Positions 7,089 through 17,110 of a stretch of DNA of 46,902 nucleotides are shown piece after piece. The stretch's first letter is position 1, and every line of letters begins with the position of its first letter. The notes under the pieces are model-generated. The model was not told the DNA's origin, did no database searches, and saw only the letters and a list, made by a program, of their open reading frames with translations. The stretch is from Solobacterium sp. (GTDB taxonomy: Bacteria > Bacillota_I > Bacilli_A > Erysipelotrichales > Erysipelotrichaceae): NCBI GenBank assembly GCA_017433125.1, contig JAFRHT010000067.1, positions 1 to 46,902 of the forward strand, in the 5' to 3' direction. A program made the position numbers and the translations under genes.

Positions 7089-8056
7089 CGTTTTTCCCCC
7101 TTCTGGTTTTCTTCGTTGATCTGGATCAGGTGCGTCCGGATACGTTCCTTGAACATGGCCGAGGAGTTGTAGCCTGCTTCCTGCAGGATGAAGTTCATGA
7201 CAGCCGACTCCACCAGGACGCTGGTCGAACGGCCCGGGCTGACCGGCAGCTCAATGGTCGGAATCCGGACATCCAGCAGTTCGGTATACACCGTCGGCAG
7301 GTCCCCGAGACGGTCATAGTCCCGGTTTTCATCATACGGGGTCAGGTGCACCACCATATCGATATTGTGCCGGCGGATCACACTGGTGGCACCGTACATG
7401 CGGACCACGTCAATAATGCCGATGCCACGCACTTCCAGCATCCCCCGCAGCAGTTCCGGGGCTGTGCCCTTCAGGGTGTTGTGCACCCGCAGGATATCCA
7501 CCCGGTCATCCGCCACGAGACTGTGGCCGCTGCGGATCAGTTCCAGCGCTGTTTCGGACTTGCCGATACCGCTGTCCCCGGTCAGCAGGACACCCTTGTC
7601 ATAGACAACCACAAACACCCCGTGCACCGTATCCTCTTCAGCCAGGGCTTCATCCAGGAAGGAAATCAGGTCCACCATGATCCGGGCTGTTTCCACCGGT
7701 GTCATGAAAACCGGAAAATTGTTTTCTTCCGCCACTTCCTTCAGGATTTCCGGCAGGGGATTGTCATTCGAGATGATGATCATCGGCGTTTCCAGGTTGA
7801 GCAGTGACATGAACCGCGGCCGCTGCACATTCCGGGCCATCAGCTTGATGTATTCACTTTCCTTATTGCCCAGGATGACGATACGCTGCGGGTCGGACCG
7901 GCGCACATAACCGGACAGTTCAAAGCCCGGACGGTTAATATCCGGTTCAGTGACGATCCGGTCCAGGGAACTGTCATCCCCGGTCATCTGGCGCAGGTTG
8001 AAGTACCGGGCAATCTCCCGGACGGTGACATTCTTGTTCAGTTTCAATCCCGGCAT
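7085..8056 (-). CDS. hprK: HPr kinase/phosphorylase
   Basis: HprK phosphorylates Ser46 of HPr with ATP and reverses this by phosphorolysis, which sets carbon catabolite repression through CcpA. The 323-residue protein shows the catalytic His145 (VHGVFVV), the P-loop GDSGIGKS (160-167), DDR at 183-185 and the family signature LRGMLEVRGIGIIDV (203-217). The length is normal for the family. A GGAGGAACAAC site precedes the ATG, which lies inside the last codons of uvrA (13-nt overlap). The operon mutS-uvrA-hprK-ppaX is unusual in joining repair genes with this regulator. Its presence supports a CcpA circuit acting on the cre-like boxes near 43.9 and 44.4 kb. Confidence 0.96.
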   Translation of the reverse strand: MPGLKLNKNVTVREIARYFNLRQMTGDDSSLDRIVTEPDINRPGFELSGYVRRSDPQRIVILGNKESEYIKLMARNVQRPRFMSLLNLETPMIIISNDNPLPEILKEVAEENNFPVFMTPVETARIMVDLISFLDEALAEEDTVHGVFVVVYDKGVLLTGDSGIGKSETALELIRSGHSLVADDRVDILRVHNTLKGTAPELLRGMLEVRGIGIIDVVRMYGATSVIRRHNIDMVVHLTPYDENRDYDRLGDLPTVYTELLDVRIPTIELPVSPGRSTSVLVESAVMNFILQEAGYNSSAMFKERIRTHLIQINEENQKGEKR

Positions 8057-10914
8057 GTTGTTCCTCCGTCTTCTGCTTTGGTATGGGCCCTGGTCCAGGC
8101 AAGGGCTTTCTTCAGATACTGGCCGGTCCAGGAGTCCGGATGGGCCGCAATCTGTTCAGGAGTGCCTACGGCAATGACCTGGCCGCCGGCATCGCCGCCT
8201 TCCGGACCCAGATCAATGATCCAGTCCGCGCACTTGATGACATCCAGGTTATGTTCAATGACGATCACGGTATTGCCGGAGTCGACAATCCGCTGCAGCA
8301 CCGCAATCAGCCGCTTGACATCATCGGTGTGCAGGCCCGTGGTCGGTTCATCGAGGATATAGACTGTCTTGCCGGTCGGCCGCTTCTGCAGCTCACTGGC
8401 CAGCTTGACCCGCTGGGCTTCGCCGCCGGACAGTGTGGTGGATGACTGGCCCAGTTTCAGATAGCCCAGGCCGACATCGTAGAGCGTCTGCAGTTTCGTG
8501 CGGATCTTCGGCTGGTTGGCAAAGAAGCCGAGCGCTTCCTCCACCGTCATTTCCAGGACATCATAGATATTTTTGCCCTTGAAGGTGCACTGCAGGGTTT
8601 CCTCGTTGTACCGCCGGCCGTGGCATACCTCACAAGGTACATATACATCCGGCAGGAAGTTCATGGAGATCACCTTGACACCGTCACCCTGGCAGGCTTC
8701 GCAGCGCCCGCCCTTGACGTTGAAGGAGAAGCGTCCCTTGTCATAGCCGCGCAGCTTCGCTTCCGGCGTCGCCGCGAACACATCACGGATATCATCGAAG
8801 ACCCCGGTATAGGTGGCCGGATTGGACCGCGGGGTCCGGCCGATGGGATCCTGGTCGATCTGCACGAGTTTGTCGAGGTTTTCCAGGCCCTTGATCTTTT
8901 TGAACTTGCCGGGCTTTACCTTGGCCCGGCCGAGGTTCTGCTGGACCGCCTTCATGAACACTTCGTTGACCAGCGTGCTCTTGCCCGACCCGGACACCCC
9001 GGTGACCAGCACCAGTTTGCCCAGCGGGAATTTCACATTGATCTTCTTGAGGTTGTGCTCCTCTGCCCCGGTGATGTCGACGCTGTGGCCGTTGCCTTTG
9101 CGCCGCTCAGCCGGCAGCGGGATCAGCTGCTTGCCGGAAAGATACTGGCCGGTAATGGAGTTTGCCGTGGCCATGACTTCTTCCGGCGGACCGTTGGCGA
9201 TGACTTCGCCGCCGTGAATGCCGGCGCCCGGACCGATATCGACGATCCAGTCGGCTGACATCATCGTTTCCTCATCGTGCTCGACGACAATCAGCGAATT
9301 ACCCAGATCCCGCATGTTCTGCAGAGTCCGGATCAGCCGGGCATTGTCCCGCTGATGCAGGCCGATACTCGGCTCATCCAGCACATAAAGCACACCGGAC
9401 AGATGCGAGCCGATCTGGGTGGCCAGCCGGATCCGCTGGGCCTCGCCGCCGGACAGTGTACCGGCCAGCCGGTCCAGGGTCAGATATTCCAGGCCGACAT
9501 CCTTGAGGAACTGCAGGCGGCTGCGGATTTCCTTGAGCACCATATCGGCGATCTGGGCCTGTGTTTCCGTCAGTTCCAGATGATCGATCCAGTCCAGGGC
9601 CTGCACAACCGACATCTGGGTGAAGCCGTGGATATTCCTGTCCCCGACCCGTACGCTCAGGGCCTGCTCATTCAGCCGCCGGCCGCCGCACTTCGGACAG
9701 GGACTCTCAAACATGAAGGAATGGTACCATTCCTTGGACATTGAGCTGGTTGTTTCGACATACCGTCTTTCAATCAGTGACTTGACGCCCTCGATATAGT
9801 CATTGCGCGTGTACTTGTTTCCGCCGGAAGAGGTAATCGAGTAGGCGATCGGCCGGTCACTGCCGTACAGAATAGCATGCATCTGGGTCTTCGTGAGATC
9901 CTTCAGCGGCTTGTCAAGGTCCACCTTGTAGGCCTTGCACAGGGTCGCAAAGGTCTGCCACTCGATATTCTCGGTATCGACGATGTTCTTATAATAACGG
10001 ATGCCGCCCTGCCGGATGGATTTCGACGGATCCGGGATCAGGGAATCCAGATCCACTTCCTCGGTGATGCCGAGGCCGTGGCACACATCGCAGGCCCCCA
10101 GCGGCGCGTTGAACGAGAACAGCCGCGGTTCCAGTTTCGGCACCGAGAACCCGCAGATCCGGCAGGCGTAGTTGCTGGAGAAGAGTTCTTCCTTATCCCC
10201 GGTCATGACAACGGCCATGCCGTTGGCCAGGCTCAGGGCTGTTTCCAGCGAATCGTGCAGCCGGCCCCGGGATTCCTCCCGCAGGATAATCCGGTCCACG
10301 ACCACATCGATATCATGCTTGCGGTTCTTGTCGAGTTCGATCTCGTCCTCAAGCATCTTTACCTCGCCGTCCACCCGGACGCGGACATACCCGTCCCGCC
10401 GCAGCTTCTCAAAGGTGTCCTTGTAGGCGCCTTTCTTGTTGCGGATGATCGGGGCCATGATGGTCAGGCGGGAGCCTTCCGGCCAGGCCATGACGGCAGT
10501 GACCATTTCCGTGATTGTCTGCCCGGTGATCGGGATATTGTGGTTCGGACAGTACGGCACACCCGTACGGGCATACAGAAGCCGCAGGTAATCATAGATT
10601 TCCGTGACGGTGCCGACCGTGGAACGGGGGTTGTTGGACGTAGTCTTCTGGTCAATGGAGATCGCCGGGGACAGGCCTTCAATCAGTTCGACATTCGGCT
10701 TGTCCACCCCGCCCAGGAACTGCCGGGCGTAGGCACTCAGAGACTCCACATATCTTCTCTGGCCCTCAGCGTAAATTGTGTCAAAAGCCAGGGAGGTCTT
10801 GCCGCTGCCGGACAGGCCGGTCATGACAACCAGTTTATTGCGCGGGATGTCCAGGGAAATGTTCTTCAGGTTATTTTCCCGGGCACCCCGGATAATCAGT
10901 TTATCCTGTTCCAT
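8044..10914 (-). CDS. uvrA: UvrABC system protein A (excinuclease ATPase subunit)
   Basis: UvrA recognises bulky DNA lesions and loads UvrB in nucleotide excision repair. The 956-residue protein has two ABC ATPase modules: Walker [10 protein letters not shown] near the N-terminus and GVSGSGKST in the second half, with signatures [13 protein letters not shown] and [13 protein letters not shown] and Walker B LDEPS/LDEPT. The zinc-binding cysteine pairs are seen as CRIC...CDVC and CEAC...CEVC. Full length is normal for the family. The start codon shares one base with the mutS stop (TAATG), so UvrA and MutS are translationally coupled and probably made together. Confidence 0.98.
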   Translation of the reverse strand: MEQDKLIIRGARENNLKNISLDIPRNKLVVMTGLSGSGKTSLAFDTIYAEGQRRYVESLSAYARQFLGGVDKPNVELIEGLSPAISIDQKTTSNNPRSTVGTVTEIYDYLRLLYARTGVPYCPNHNIPITGQTITEMVTAVMAWPEGSRLTIMAPIIRNKKGAYKDTFEKLRRDGYVRVRVDGEVKMLEDEIELDKNRKHDIDVVVDRIILREESRGRLHDSLETALSLANGMAVVMTGDKEELFSSNYACRICGFSVPKLEPRLFSFNAPLGACDVCHGLGITEEVDLDSLIPDPSKSIRQGGIRYYKNIVDTENIEWQTFATLCKAYKVDLDKPLKDLTKTQMHAILYGSDRPIAYSITSSGGNKYTRNDYIEGVKSLIERRYVETTSSMSKEWYHSFMFESPCPKCGGRRLNEQALSVRVGDRNIHGFTQMSVVQALDWIDHLELTETQAQIADMVLKEIRSRLQFLKDVGLEYLTLDRLAGTLSGGEAQRIRLATQIGSHLSGVLYVLDEPSIGLHQRDNARLIRTLQNMRDLGNSLIVVEHDEETMMSADWIVDIGPGAGIHGGEVIANGPPEEVMATANSITGQYLSGKQLIPLPAERRKGNGHSVDITGAEEHNLKKINVKFPLGKLVLVTGVSGSGKSTLVNEVFMKAVQQNLGRAKVKPGKFKKIKGLENLDKLVQIDQDPIGRTPRSNPATYTGVFDDIRDVFAATPEAKLRGYDKGRFSFNVKGGRCEACQGDGVKVISMNFLPDVYVPCEVCHGRRYNEETLQCTFKGKNIYDVLEMTVEEALGFFANQPKIRTKLQTLYDVGLGYLKLGQSSTTLSGGEAQRVKLASELQKRPTGKTVYILDEPTTGLHTDDVKRLIAVLQRIVDSGNTVIVIEHNLDVIKCADWIIDLGPEGGDAGGQVIAVGTPEQIAAHPDSWTGQYLKKALAWTRAHTKAEDGGTTCRD

Positions 10915-13442
10915 TACGACTCCTTTCTGCCGGCTTCCGCAGCCAGGTCGGCCAGCATCTGCCAGGCTTCCCGCGGGGAAAGATCATCCGGGGAAACCGC
11001 CCTGAGCTTGCCCAGGATACTGTCCGCCACGGGATCTTCCTTTTTCATCTCAATCAGCTGATAACTCTGCTGCACTACCCGCCGGCGGGATTCCAGTTCC
11101 TTCTGCAGGGAAGCTGCACGTGTCAGCACCGCCTCCGGCAGACCGGCCAGACGGGCTACATTGATGCCGTAGGAACGGTCCGCGCTGCCGTCCTTGATCC
11201 GGTACAGGAAGGTGACTTCGTTGTTGTCTTCCTTCACAGCCACATGGACGTTGCGGATGCCCTCCACCGTATCGGTGATCGAGGTAAGTTCGTGATAATG
11301 CGTGCTGAACAGCGTACGGGCATGGATGCAGGAGGCAATATATTCGATCATCGCCTGGGCCAGCGCCATGCCGTCATAGGTGGAGGTGCCCCGGCCGATT
11401 TCATCAAACAGGATCAGTGACCGGCTGGTCGCTTCCTGCAGGGCCCGGTTGGCTTCATTCATTTCCACCATGAAAGTCGACTGTCCCCCGAGGATGTCAT
11501 CACTGGCACCGATGCGGGTGAAAATCTTGTCAAACAGCGGCATCCGGCATGATTTCGCCGGTACATAGCAGCCGATCTGGGCCATGATCACCAGCAGCGC
11601 CGCCTGCCGCATATACGTGGATTTACCGCCCATGTTCGGACCGGTAATCAGCAGGATCCGGCTGTTTTCATCCATGTGCAGGCTGTTGGCCACATAGCGG
11701 GGATCCTTCATTTTCTCATCGAGAATCGGATGCCGGCCGCTGCGGATATCCAGCTCATCCTCCGTGAATTCCGGGCACACATAACCATACTTCGCCGAGT
11801 CTTCCGCCAGGGCCGCGATGCAGTCGATTTCCGCCAGGGCCAGGGCCAGCTTCTGCAGCTTCGGCAGGTAGCCTCGGATCGTGACCAGCAGGCCCGCGAA
11901 CAGCTGTTTTTCCAGCCGGATGGCATTCTCCTCGGCATGCAGGATCAGGTCTTCCTTCTCCTTGAGTTCCGGCGAGATGAACCGTTCATTGTTGACCAGG
12001 GTCTGCTTGCGCACATAGCCCCAGTCTTCCTGCACCTGCTGGGCCGCCGCCTTGGATATTTCAATATAATAGCCGAAGACCTTGTTGTAGCCGATCTTCA
12101 GGGTCTTGATGCCGGTCCGTTCGCGTTCCTTCGCTTCCAGGTCCGCAATAAACCTGCGGCCGTTGCGCTGGATGGCGCGCGCTTCGTCCAGTTCGGCATT
12201 GTATCCGTCCCGGAAAATGCCCCCGTCGGACAGGACAGCCGGCGGGGTGTCCACAAACGCATCCTTCAGCTGGTCCGACAATCCCGTCAACGGATCCAGG
12301 GATGCATAGACCCCGAATTCCTCACTCTGAACAGCGGCGAGGATCCCCGGCACTTCCAGCAGGGTTCTGCTCAGGCGCTGACAGTCAACGGGCGAGGCCG
12401 TGTTCATCGCGCAGCGGGCAATCAGCCGCTGCAGGTCATAGATCCGGCCCAGATGATCGCGCAGGTCGCTGCGGTTCATGAAGTTCTTCATCAGCCAGGC
12501 CAGCCGGCGCTGCCGCTGCAGAATCAGTTCCCGGTTGACCAGCGGCTGCTCGATCCACCGTTTCAGCAGCCGGGACCCCATCGCGCTCCGGCAGCAGTCC
12601 AGAAATGACCACAGGGTCTCCTGCTTGTTCTGCCGGTTCAGGGAAGAAGTCAGTTCCAGATTCTGCCGGGTCGCAAAATCCATATACAGAATCTCGTCTT
12701 CATTGCGGACTGTGCATACCTGCAGGTGCCCCAGCAGGTGTTTCTGGGTCGCCTCCAGATACTGCAGCATCCGCCCGCAGGCTGTCCGGTCATGGTCGCG
12801 GACAATATTCTCCATCAGGGGTTCATAGGTATCCCTGATGGCCGTTTCATCACACCAGGAGATCACCACCTGCAGTTCCCGCAGCACCTTCACCAGGCGC
12901 TCATCAAACGAAGAGGCCAGTACTGCCTCCTTAATATTGTTTTTCAGAATTGCCTGCGTCAGGGCAGACGTATCATGGGAGATTTCCTCAAGGAACGTCT
13001 CCCCGGTGCTCATCTCGGCCACCGCCAGGGCATAGCCGTATTTATAGTCTTCTATGGCAGCCAGATAGACACTCTCTTTCTCATCGGAGATTTCCGCCAT
13101 GACCGTACCGGGGGTAATGACCCGCACGACATCACGCTCCACCAGGCCCTGGGCTTCCTTAGGATCCTGCATCTGCTCGACAATCGCGATCTTGTAGCCG
13201 CGCTGCACCAGCCGCTGCACATACCCGGTTACCGCATGGTGCGGCACCCCGCACATCGGCACCCGTTCCTCCACCCCGGCATTCTTCCCCGTCAGGACAA
13301 GATCCAGTTCCCGGCTGGCGGTCTTCGCATCATCAAAAAACATCTCATAGAAGTCTCCCAGACGATAGAAAACAATTGCGTCAGGGTATTGTTCCTTGAT
13401 GGAAAGATAGTGCTGCATCATCGGTGTATAGGTCTTCGGCAT
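10914..13442 (-). CDS. mutS: DNA mismatch repair protein MutS
   Basis: This is a MutS1 of 842 residues from the start at 13440-13442, which has AGGAGG four bases upstream; a longer frame of seven codons lacks a site. The mismatch-wedge motif GDFYEMF lies near residue 30, the Walker [11 protein letters not shown] at about 600, and the Walker B region [16 protein letters not shown] follows. It binds mismatches and recruits MutL, encoded 15 kb away in this window. It is the first gene of an operon with uvrA, hprK and ppaX, driven by an extended -10 promoter (13466-13474). Confidence 0.98.
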   Translation of the reverse strand: MPKTYTPMMQHYLSIKEQYPDAIVFYRLGDFYEMFFDDAKTASRELDLVLTGKNAGVEERVPMCGVPHHAVTGYVQRLVQRGYKIAIVEQMQDPKEAQGLVERDVVRVITPGTVMAEISDEKESVYLAAIEDYKYGYALAVAEMSTGETFLEEISHDTSALTQAILKNNIKEAVLASSFDERLVKVLRELQVVISWCDETAIRDTYEPLMENIVRDHDRTACGRMLQYLEATQKHLLGHLQVCTVRNEDEILYMDFATRQNLELTSSLNRQNKQETLWSFLDCCRSAMGSRLLKRWIEQPLVNRELILQRQRRLAWLMKNFMNRSDLRDHLGRIYDLQRLIARCAMNTASPVDCQRLSRTLLEVPGILAAVQSEEFGVYASLDPLTGLSDQLKDAFVDTPPAVLSDGGIFRDGYNAELDEARAIQRNGRRFIADLEAKERERTGIKTLKIGYNKVFGYYIEISKAAAQQVQEDWGYVRKQTLVNNERFISPELKEKEDLILHAEENAIRLEKQLFAGLLVTIRGYLPKLQKLALALAEIDCIAALAEDSAKYGYVCPEFTEDELDIRSGRHPILDEKMKDPRYVANSLHMDENSRILLITGPNMGGKSTYMRQAALLVIMAQIGCYVPAKSCRMPLFDKIFTRIGASDDILGGQSTFMVEMNEANRALQEATSRSLILFDEIGRGTSTYDGMALAQAMIEYIASCIHARTLFSTHYHELTSITDTVEGIRNVHVAVKEDNNEVTFLYRIKDGSADRSYGINVARLAGLPEAVLTRAASLQKELESRRRVVQQSYQLIEMKKEDPVADSILGKLRAVSPDDLSPREAWQMLADLAAEAGRKES

Positions 13443-13465
13443 GGATCCTCCTTGCAGGCCCACAT

Positions 13466-13474
13466 ATTATAGCA
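13466..13474 (-). promoter_or_regulatory. Extended -10 promoter of mutS
   Basis: On the minus strand TGC is followed by a consensus TATAAT. No good -35 hexamer is found at 16-18 bp, as is usual for extended -10 promoters. The predicted start leaves a leader of about 17 nt that contains the AGGAGG site. Confidence 0.65.
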
Positions 13475-13495
13475 TTCATTATGAAAAGATACGGT

Positions 13496-13524
13496 TTTTC
13501 CGCTGTGTCTGTCTGCCTTATAAT
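13496..13524 (+). promoter_or_regulatory. Promoter placing +1 at the start codon of the gene at 13531
   Basis: TTTTCC (13496-13501), a 17-bp spacer and a consensus TATAAT (13519-13524) precede the ATG at 13531. Only six bases separate the -10 box from the ATG, so transcription should begin at or within a base or two of the start codon. Confidence 0.55.
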
Positions 13525-13530
13525 GAATTC

Positions 13531-13974
13531 ATGAGCACCATGATCACAGCTGAACAGGCAAAAGAAGAGCGGATGAACAAAGCCGCATCATTTATTGCGG
13601 CCTTTGAGCAGGTCCGGCTCGAGCTGCGGGACGAATCCCTGCAGGAAGCCCTGGGCATGACCATTGACCGGCTGCGGGAACTGCGCGATGTGCAGTACCT
13701 GTTCGACAGCGGGGAAAAGGAGCTCATACGGCTGTATGACATGTACCTGCCGGCCCTGCTGAAGATTGTGCAGGATGCTGTAAAAATGGAAACCGCCGGC
13801 AACTACCGGGCAATTGTCGACATGCGCGCCCGGCTGAAGAAAACCCTCGCCACCTTCCGGGAAACCCTGAAGCACATTACGGCGATCCTGCCGCAGGATG
13901 AAATTGATCAGGCCAATGCCGCAGCGCGGGCCCGGAAAGCCAAGGAAGAACTCGAAAAGAACACCGGGCAGTAA
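13531..13974 (+). CDS. Hypothetical helical protein, predicted leaderless mRNA
   Basis: This is a 147-residue protein of no recognised family. It is strongly helical and charged, with regularly spaced Leu, Glu and Arg, and ends in an alanine- and lysine-rich tail (AAARARKAKEELEK) typical of a coiled coil. There is no signal peptide or membrane segment. The ATG at 13531 has no Shine-Dalgarno sequence; a TATAAT box ends six bases before it. The upstream part of the open frame lies inside the promoter and is not expected to be translated. An internal ATG at 13573 has a weak purine stretch and is an alternative start. The gene diverges from mutS and ends at a bidirectional terminator. Confidence 0.75.
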   Translation: MSTMITAEQAKEERMNKAASFIAAFEQVRLELRDESLQEALGMTIDRLRELRDVQYLFDSGEKELIRLYDMYLPALLKIVQDAVKMETAGNYRAIVDMRARLKKTLATFRETLKHITAILPQDEIDQANAAARARKAKEELEKNTGQ

Positions 13975-14012
13975 AAAAGATTGCGAAGTCTGTGCTTCAC
14001 AATCTTTTCTTT
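13975..14012. terminator. Bidirectional rho-independent terminator
   Basis: A GATTG-C-GAAG / CTTC-A-CAATC hairpin is flanked by A6 on the left and TTTTCTTTT on the right, so it can stop transcription from both the gene at 13531-13974 and the convergent isomerase-like gene. Confidence 0.85.
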
Positions 14013-14029
14013 TGTGCTCCCGGCAGTCC

Positions 14030-15226
14030 TTACAGCCACTTATAGAATTCCTTGACCAGTTCCTCGTAATCACCGGTGACGATCATATGGTGATTGCCGA
14101 TGGACTTTGTCAGGAAGTAATTAAGATCTTCTTCCGCAAGCCCGATGCGGATCTGGGTCCGGCACAGGTTGGTCTCGCACAGGTTCTCCGCCAGTGTGCC
14201 GGCTTTGACAAAGTAACGGTCCAGCAGGCCGGATGTCTTGAAGATCGTGCACGGTCCTTCCGGAATTCTGCCCCGGAACGCTACGCCGAGACCCGACTCG
14301 AAGTGGGTCATCAGTTCGATCTCCGTCGGCATGTTCAGCGGCAGGGTGCAGTGCGCGAAGATGATCTCGTTGCTGTCGGAGAGGATTCGGGACGGGTTGG
14401 CCATGAAGACCGGCTTGCCGCTCAGTTCTCCGAGCACAGCCATGGAGATCAGGCTCGGCATATCACCTTCACAGCCGGCATAGATACCCTGGGCGTTCAG
14501 GACAGCCAGGGCCAGGCAGCCTGTGCCCTTGATGGGGCCAAGCAGGTCGAAGCAGCGGACCGTCACGCCGTCCAGCTGATACTTGTCGACCAGCCGCCGC
14601 AGGGCTCCGTAAATCTCACAGCAGAGCTCGGTATCCTTCGGATGCCAGTTCTTTTCCTTGACCATCTTTGTCCAGACATTGTCTTCGTATTCCTTCTTCG
14701 CGATTTCCGCAAAGAATTCTTCCATGGAAATATCAACGAGTTCAATGCCGTTTCTTTCCTTGCTCAGGGCAGCGTCCACATCCGAGGAGATCAGCCAGTC
14801 ACTCGGCCTGCCGACCGAACCCAGGCGCATGCCGCTGATCTTCTTCTTCGCCGCAAAGACTGTGGCCAGGGTGCTGATGCGGGCCGCCATCTTTTCCGTC
14901 GATCCGTGGATGATTTCGCCTTTGATGTTCTGCTGCTGCAGATAGGACAGGATTTCCATGGACGCCGCCAGGGAATTGTTGTACCCGGTGGTCATCAGGA
15001 AGACCGGTTTCGGCAGTTGGTCCAGGACGGCCTTGAAGCGCCCTTCCGTTCCGCCGCCGCCGATAAATACCAGCAGGAGATCCGCGTCCTTTGCGTGTTC
15101 CAGATCGGTGAAGCCGATTTCATGTCCGGTCATCTCACCGAGCGTTTTGACCAGATCCTGGTTGTACTGATTGATGTTGACACTGTCAACGTTCGTTGAT
15201 TCTACATAGTAAACTCCGATTTTCAT
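14030..15226 (-). CDS. L-fucose/L-arabinose isomerase-fold family protein
   Basis: This 398-residue protein belongs to the fucose/arabinose isomerase-like fold. The N-terminal half has the Rossmann-like LLLVFIGGGGTEGRF segment. The C-terminal half has CEGDMPSLISMAVLGELSGKP followed by FMANPSRI, which correspond to the metal-site region of that superfamily. It is shorter than true L-fucose isomerases (about 590 residues) and the sugar cannot be predicted. A GGAGGTAGGA ribosome binding site precedes the start. The gene follows a HAD phosphatase and a DUF4298 gene on the same strand, with a 28-nt gap, so a small sugar-phosphate-related operon is possible. Confidence 0.7.
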   Translation of the reverse strand: MKIGVYYVESTNVDSVNINQYNQDLVKTLGEMTGHEIGFTDLEHAKDADLLLVFIGGGGTEGRFKAVLDQLPKPVFLMTTGYNNSLAASMEILSYLQQQNIKGEIIHGSTEKMAARISTLATVFAAKKKISGMRLGSVGRPSDWLISSDVDAALSKERNGIELVDISMEEFFAEIAKKEYEDNVWTKMVKEKNWHPKDTELCCEIYGALRRLVDKYQLDGVTVRCFDLLGPIKGTGCLALAVLNAQGIYAGCEGDMPSLISMAVLGELSGKPVFMANPSRILSDSNEIIFAHCTLPLNMPTEIELMTHFESGLGVAFRGRIPEGPCTIFKTSGLLDRYFVKAGTLAENLCETNLCRTQIRIGLAEEDLNYFLTKSIGNHHMIVTGDYEELVKEFYKWL

Positions 15227-15254
15227 TCCTACCTCCGCTATTTTTTACGGCGCT

Positions 15255-15560
15255 TCAGCCGTTTTCTTCCGCTGTCAGCTGTTCCAGTTCCCGCATCAGT
15301 TCATCCCGTTCACTGAGCAGGTCGTAAACTGTATCCTCGGCCAGCACCCCGCATTTCAGATCGGCCGGCAACCGGCCTTCTTCCGATGCCTGGAAATCTT
15401 CTTTCCAGGCTGGACTGCTGTAATATGACTCGAGTTCTGCCAGACCCTTCTGAATGGCTCTGTACTGTTCCGCTGCGGCCGTCAATGCATCCACTGCCTG
15501 CCGGGCCTGATCCGCAATATCTTCCATACGGACGATCCGTTTAACCTGTTTCCCGCTCAT
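15255..15560 (-). CDS. DUF4298 domain-containing protein
   Basis: This 101-residue cytoplasmic protein matches DUF4298. It has the early RIVRMEDIADQA helix, the LESYYSSPAWKEDF motif and the characteristic RLPADLKCGVLAEDTVYDLLSE block. Homologues are small helical proteins of unknown function, often next to HAD or NUDIX genes. Here the gene starts 3 nt after the stop of the HAD gene, so the two are probably co-translated. No catalytic residues are recognisable. Confidence 0.82.
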   Translation of the reverse strand: MSGKQVKRIVRMEDIADQARQAVDALTAAAEQYRAIQKGLAELESYYSSPAWKEDFQASEEGRLPADLKCGVLAEDTVYDLLSERDELMRELEQLTAEENG

Positions 15561-15563
15561 AAA

Positions 15564-16235
15564 TCAGTACAGCCCCGCTTCCAGTTTTTCCAGGGCTTCC
15601 GGCAGTTCCGTCACCGACCGCAGGGCCGGTATTGGTGCCCCCTGGTATCCGTGCCGGGAGATCCAGACCACATGCATGCCGGCCCGGTATGCCCCGATGA
15701 CATCCATGGAATAGATATCCCCGGCCATGACGCTTTCCTCCGGCTGTACGTTCATCCGACTCGCGGCCAGCAAAAACAGTTTCGGGTCCGGCTTGCGCAT
15801 GCCGTAGTCCCCGCTGACAATCACATCATCAAAACAGTCGATGATGCCGGTCTTTTCCAGCTTGCGCCGCTGGACAGATCCGCTGCCGTTTGATATGATG
15901 CCCAGCCGGTAACCGGAGGCGATCAGCTGGTGCAGTGTGTCTTCGACCCCCGGATACAGTACGGTTTTCTGCCATTCACGCTCCTGCCACCAGGCGGTCA
16001 GGTTCTCCATCGGCAGCCGGATGCCGTACTTCTGTTCCAGCATGGCCCTTACATATTCCTTGGGCTGGGTGCCGTGCTGATCCCAGAGTATACAGTCCTG
16101 TACAACCGCCTCTTCTTCCACCAGGTCCATCATGCCGGCACAGCTGTGCACCAGTTCCCGGTACTGCTGGTTCGCATAGTACTCCCGGTTGCCGAGGGTA
16201 TCATCAAAATCAAGAAATACCGCTTTGATTTTCAT
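15564..16235 (-). CDS. HAD family hydrolase (YjjG-like)
   Basis: This 223-residue HAD phosphatase has motif I DFDDTLGN, motif II ISNGSG, motif III in RKPDP and motif IV AGDIYSMDV. The large helical cap between motifs I and II resembles YjjG-type nucleotidases, but the substrate is not readable. An AGAAGGA ribosome binding site precedes the start, and an extended -10 promoter (16341-16349) would leave a leader of about 100 nt containing a CCGTC/GACGG hairpin. It is the first gene of the three-gene unit with DUF4298 and the isomerase-like gene. Confidence 0.85.
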   Translation of the reverse strand: MKIKAVFLDFDDTLGNREYYANQQYRELVHSCAGMMDLVEEEAVVQDCILWDQHGTQPKEYVRAMLEQKYGIRLPMENLTAWWQEREWQKTVLYPGVEDTLHQLIASGYRLGIISNGSGSVQRRKLEKTGIIDCFDDVIVSGDYGMRKPDPKLFLLAASRMNVQPEESVMAGDIYSMDVIGAYRAGMHVVWISRHGYQGAPIPALRSVTELPEALEKLEAGLY

Positions 16236-16340
16236 CTTTGTCCTTCTTTCGAATGTTGTTATTGTTCGATTCTTTACTGTCTGTATGCCTGCGTCTGCCG
16301 TCCGTTCTTTCCCTCAGACGGACAGCTGTGCCGCAGTTTA

Positions 16341-16349
16341 ATCATACCA
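16341..16349 (-). promoter_or_regulatory. Extended -10 promoter of the HAD/DUF4298/isomerase operon
   Basis: On the minus strand TGG precedes TATGAT. The predicted start gives a leader of about 100 nt before the HAD start codon. The -35 region is not clear. Confidence 0.45.
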
Positions 16350-16473
16350 CAGGATATAACCATAATCTGCCTGCCGCAAAACAAAAACCACAGTACCCCC
16401 GCGCGGTTTTACGCATCAGCCGAACTCCGGAAACAACGCCGGAAAGCAGGTGTCCGGCCAGTGCTGACAACAT

Positions 16474-16504
16474 ATAAAAACGACCCCCTGAAACGGGAGC
16501 CGTT
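16474..16504 (-). terminator. Rho-independent terminator of the 171-residue membrane protein gene
   Basis: On the minus strand AACGGCTCCC pairs, with two G-U pairs, with GGGGGTCGTT around a GTTTCA loop. A TTTTTATATG tail follows. Confidence 0.6.
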
Positions 16505-16527
16505 CATGCATATGCAGTCTGTAATAC

Positions 16528-17043
16528 TTATTTGATTTTCCTGGGCTTACGGTCAACCTGCGCCTGGATCGCCATGGCCTTGTCCCGGCTGACGCTCAGC
16601 GTTTCACCGTTCATCATGTGCACCTTGTAGGCCCTGCGGTCCGGCACAATGTCCCTGACACTGGTGAACCGGTAGGATTTGCCGCTGTGATAGAACGATT
16701 CCCGGCTGACATAAAGATTCTGGAATGTCTTTTCACTGAGCAGATAGCCAAGCCCCACCGCTCCCATTAATCCGGCTGCGAGGATATAATACAGGGCCTC
16801 CGACGGACCGCCGACACTGCTCGGCACCAGCCCGATATAAACCGCCAGAACTACACACAGACCGATAATCCAGGCGTTCTGCAGCAGCCAGTTCTGCGAA
16901 CATTCAATTACTTCAAAATGCTTGCCTGATCTCTCTATGAAACCTTTCAGGTCATCGTATTTTTTCTTCTGGTCCCTCGCAATGATCACCGCCATGACGA
17001 TGATTGCCGCGATGGCCAGATATATTACTCTGATATTTTCCAT
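16528..17043 (-). CDS. Membrane protein of unknown function
   Basis: The 171-residue protein has three hydrophobic segments: residues about 5-22, a stretch around NAWIIGLCVVLAVYIGLV near residue 60, and YYILAAGLMGAVGLGYLL near residue 90. These are followed by a soluble tail with SVRDIVPDRRAYKVHMMNGETLSVS, which resembles a small PH-like beta domain. No family is recognised with confidence. A TTTGGAG ribosome binding site and a TAAAAT -10 box (17073-17078) lie upstream. It follows the DMT permease gene by 67 nt with no clear terminator between them, so read-through is possible. Confidence 0.7.
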   Translation of the reverse strand: MENIRVIYLAIAAIIVMAVIIARDQKKKYDDLKGFIERSGKHFEVIECSQNWLLQNAWIIGLCVVLAVYIGLVPSSVGGPSEALYYILAAGLMGAVGLGYLLSEKTFQNLYVSRESFYHSGKSYRFTSVRDIVPDRRAYKVHMMNGETLSVSRDKAMAIQAQVDRKPRKIK

Positions 17044-17110
17044 ATAATTACTCCAAATTCCATGCAGATATTATTTTACCGCATTCACTGCTTTTTAAGA
17101 AGCCTCCCGC

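Larger units (their letters stand above)
16236..16527. other. Intergenic region with promoter, terminator and GC-rich inverted repeats
   Basis: No convincing gene is seen in these 292 bases. Reading minus, the right end is the terminator of the membrane-protein gene (16474-16504). The middle holds TCAGC/GCTGA arms enclosing several CCGGA/TCCGG elements that could fold into a complex hairpin. The left part holds the extended -10 TGG-TATGAT of the HAD gene. No tRNA, T-box or known riboswitch motif was recognised. Confidence 0.5.

Noticed and set aside
9877-11061. Plus-strand open frame (394 codons) opposite uvrA
   Set aside because: It is a composition-driven shadow of uvrA in high-G+C DNA; no start signal or known motif.
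13898-15199. Plus-strand open frame (433 codons) opposite the isomerase-fold gene
   Set aside because: It would read through the bidirectional terminator at 13975-14012 and shows no family features.
16238-16477. Plus-strand open frame of 79 codons in the intergenic region
   Set aside because: No ribosome binding site. It runs through the HAD promoter and into the opposing terminator, with composition unlike neighbouring genes.
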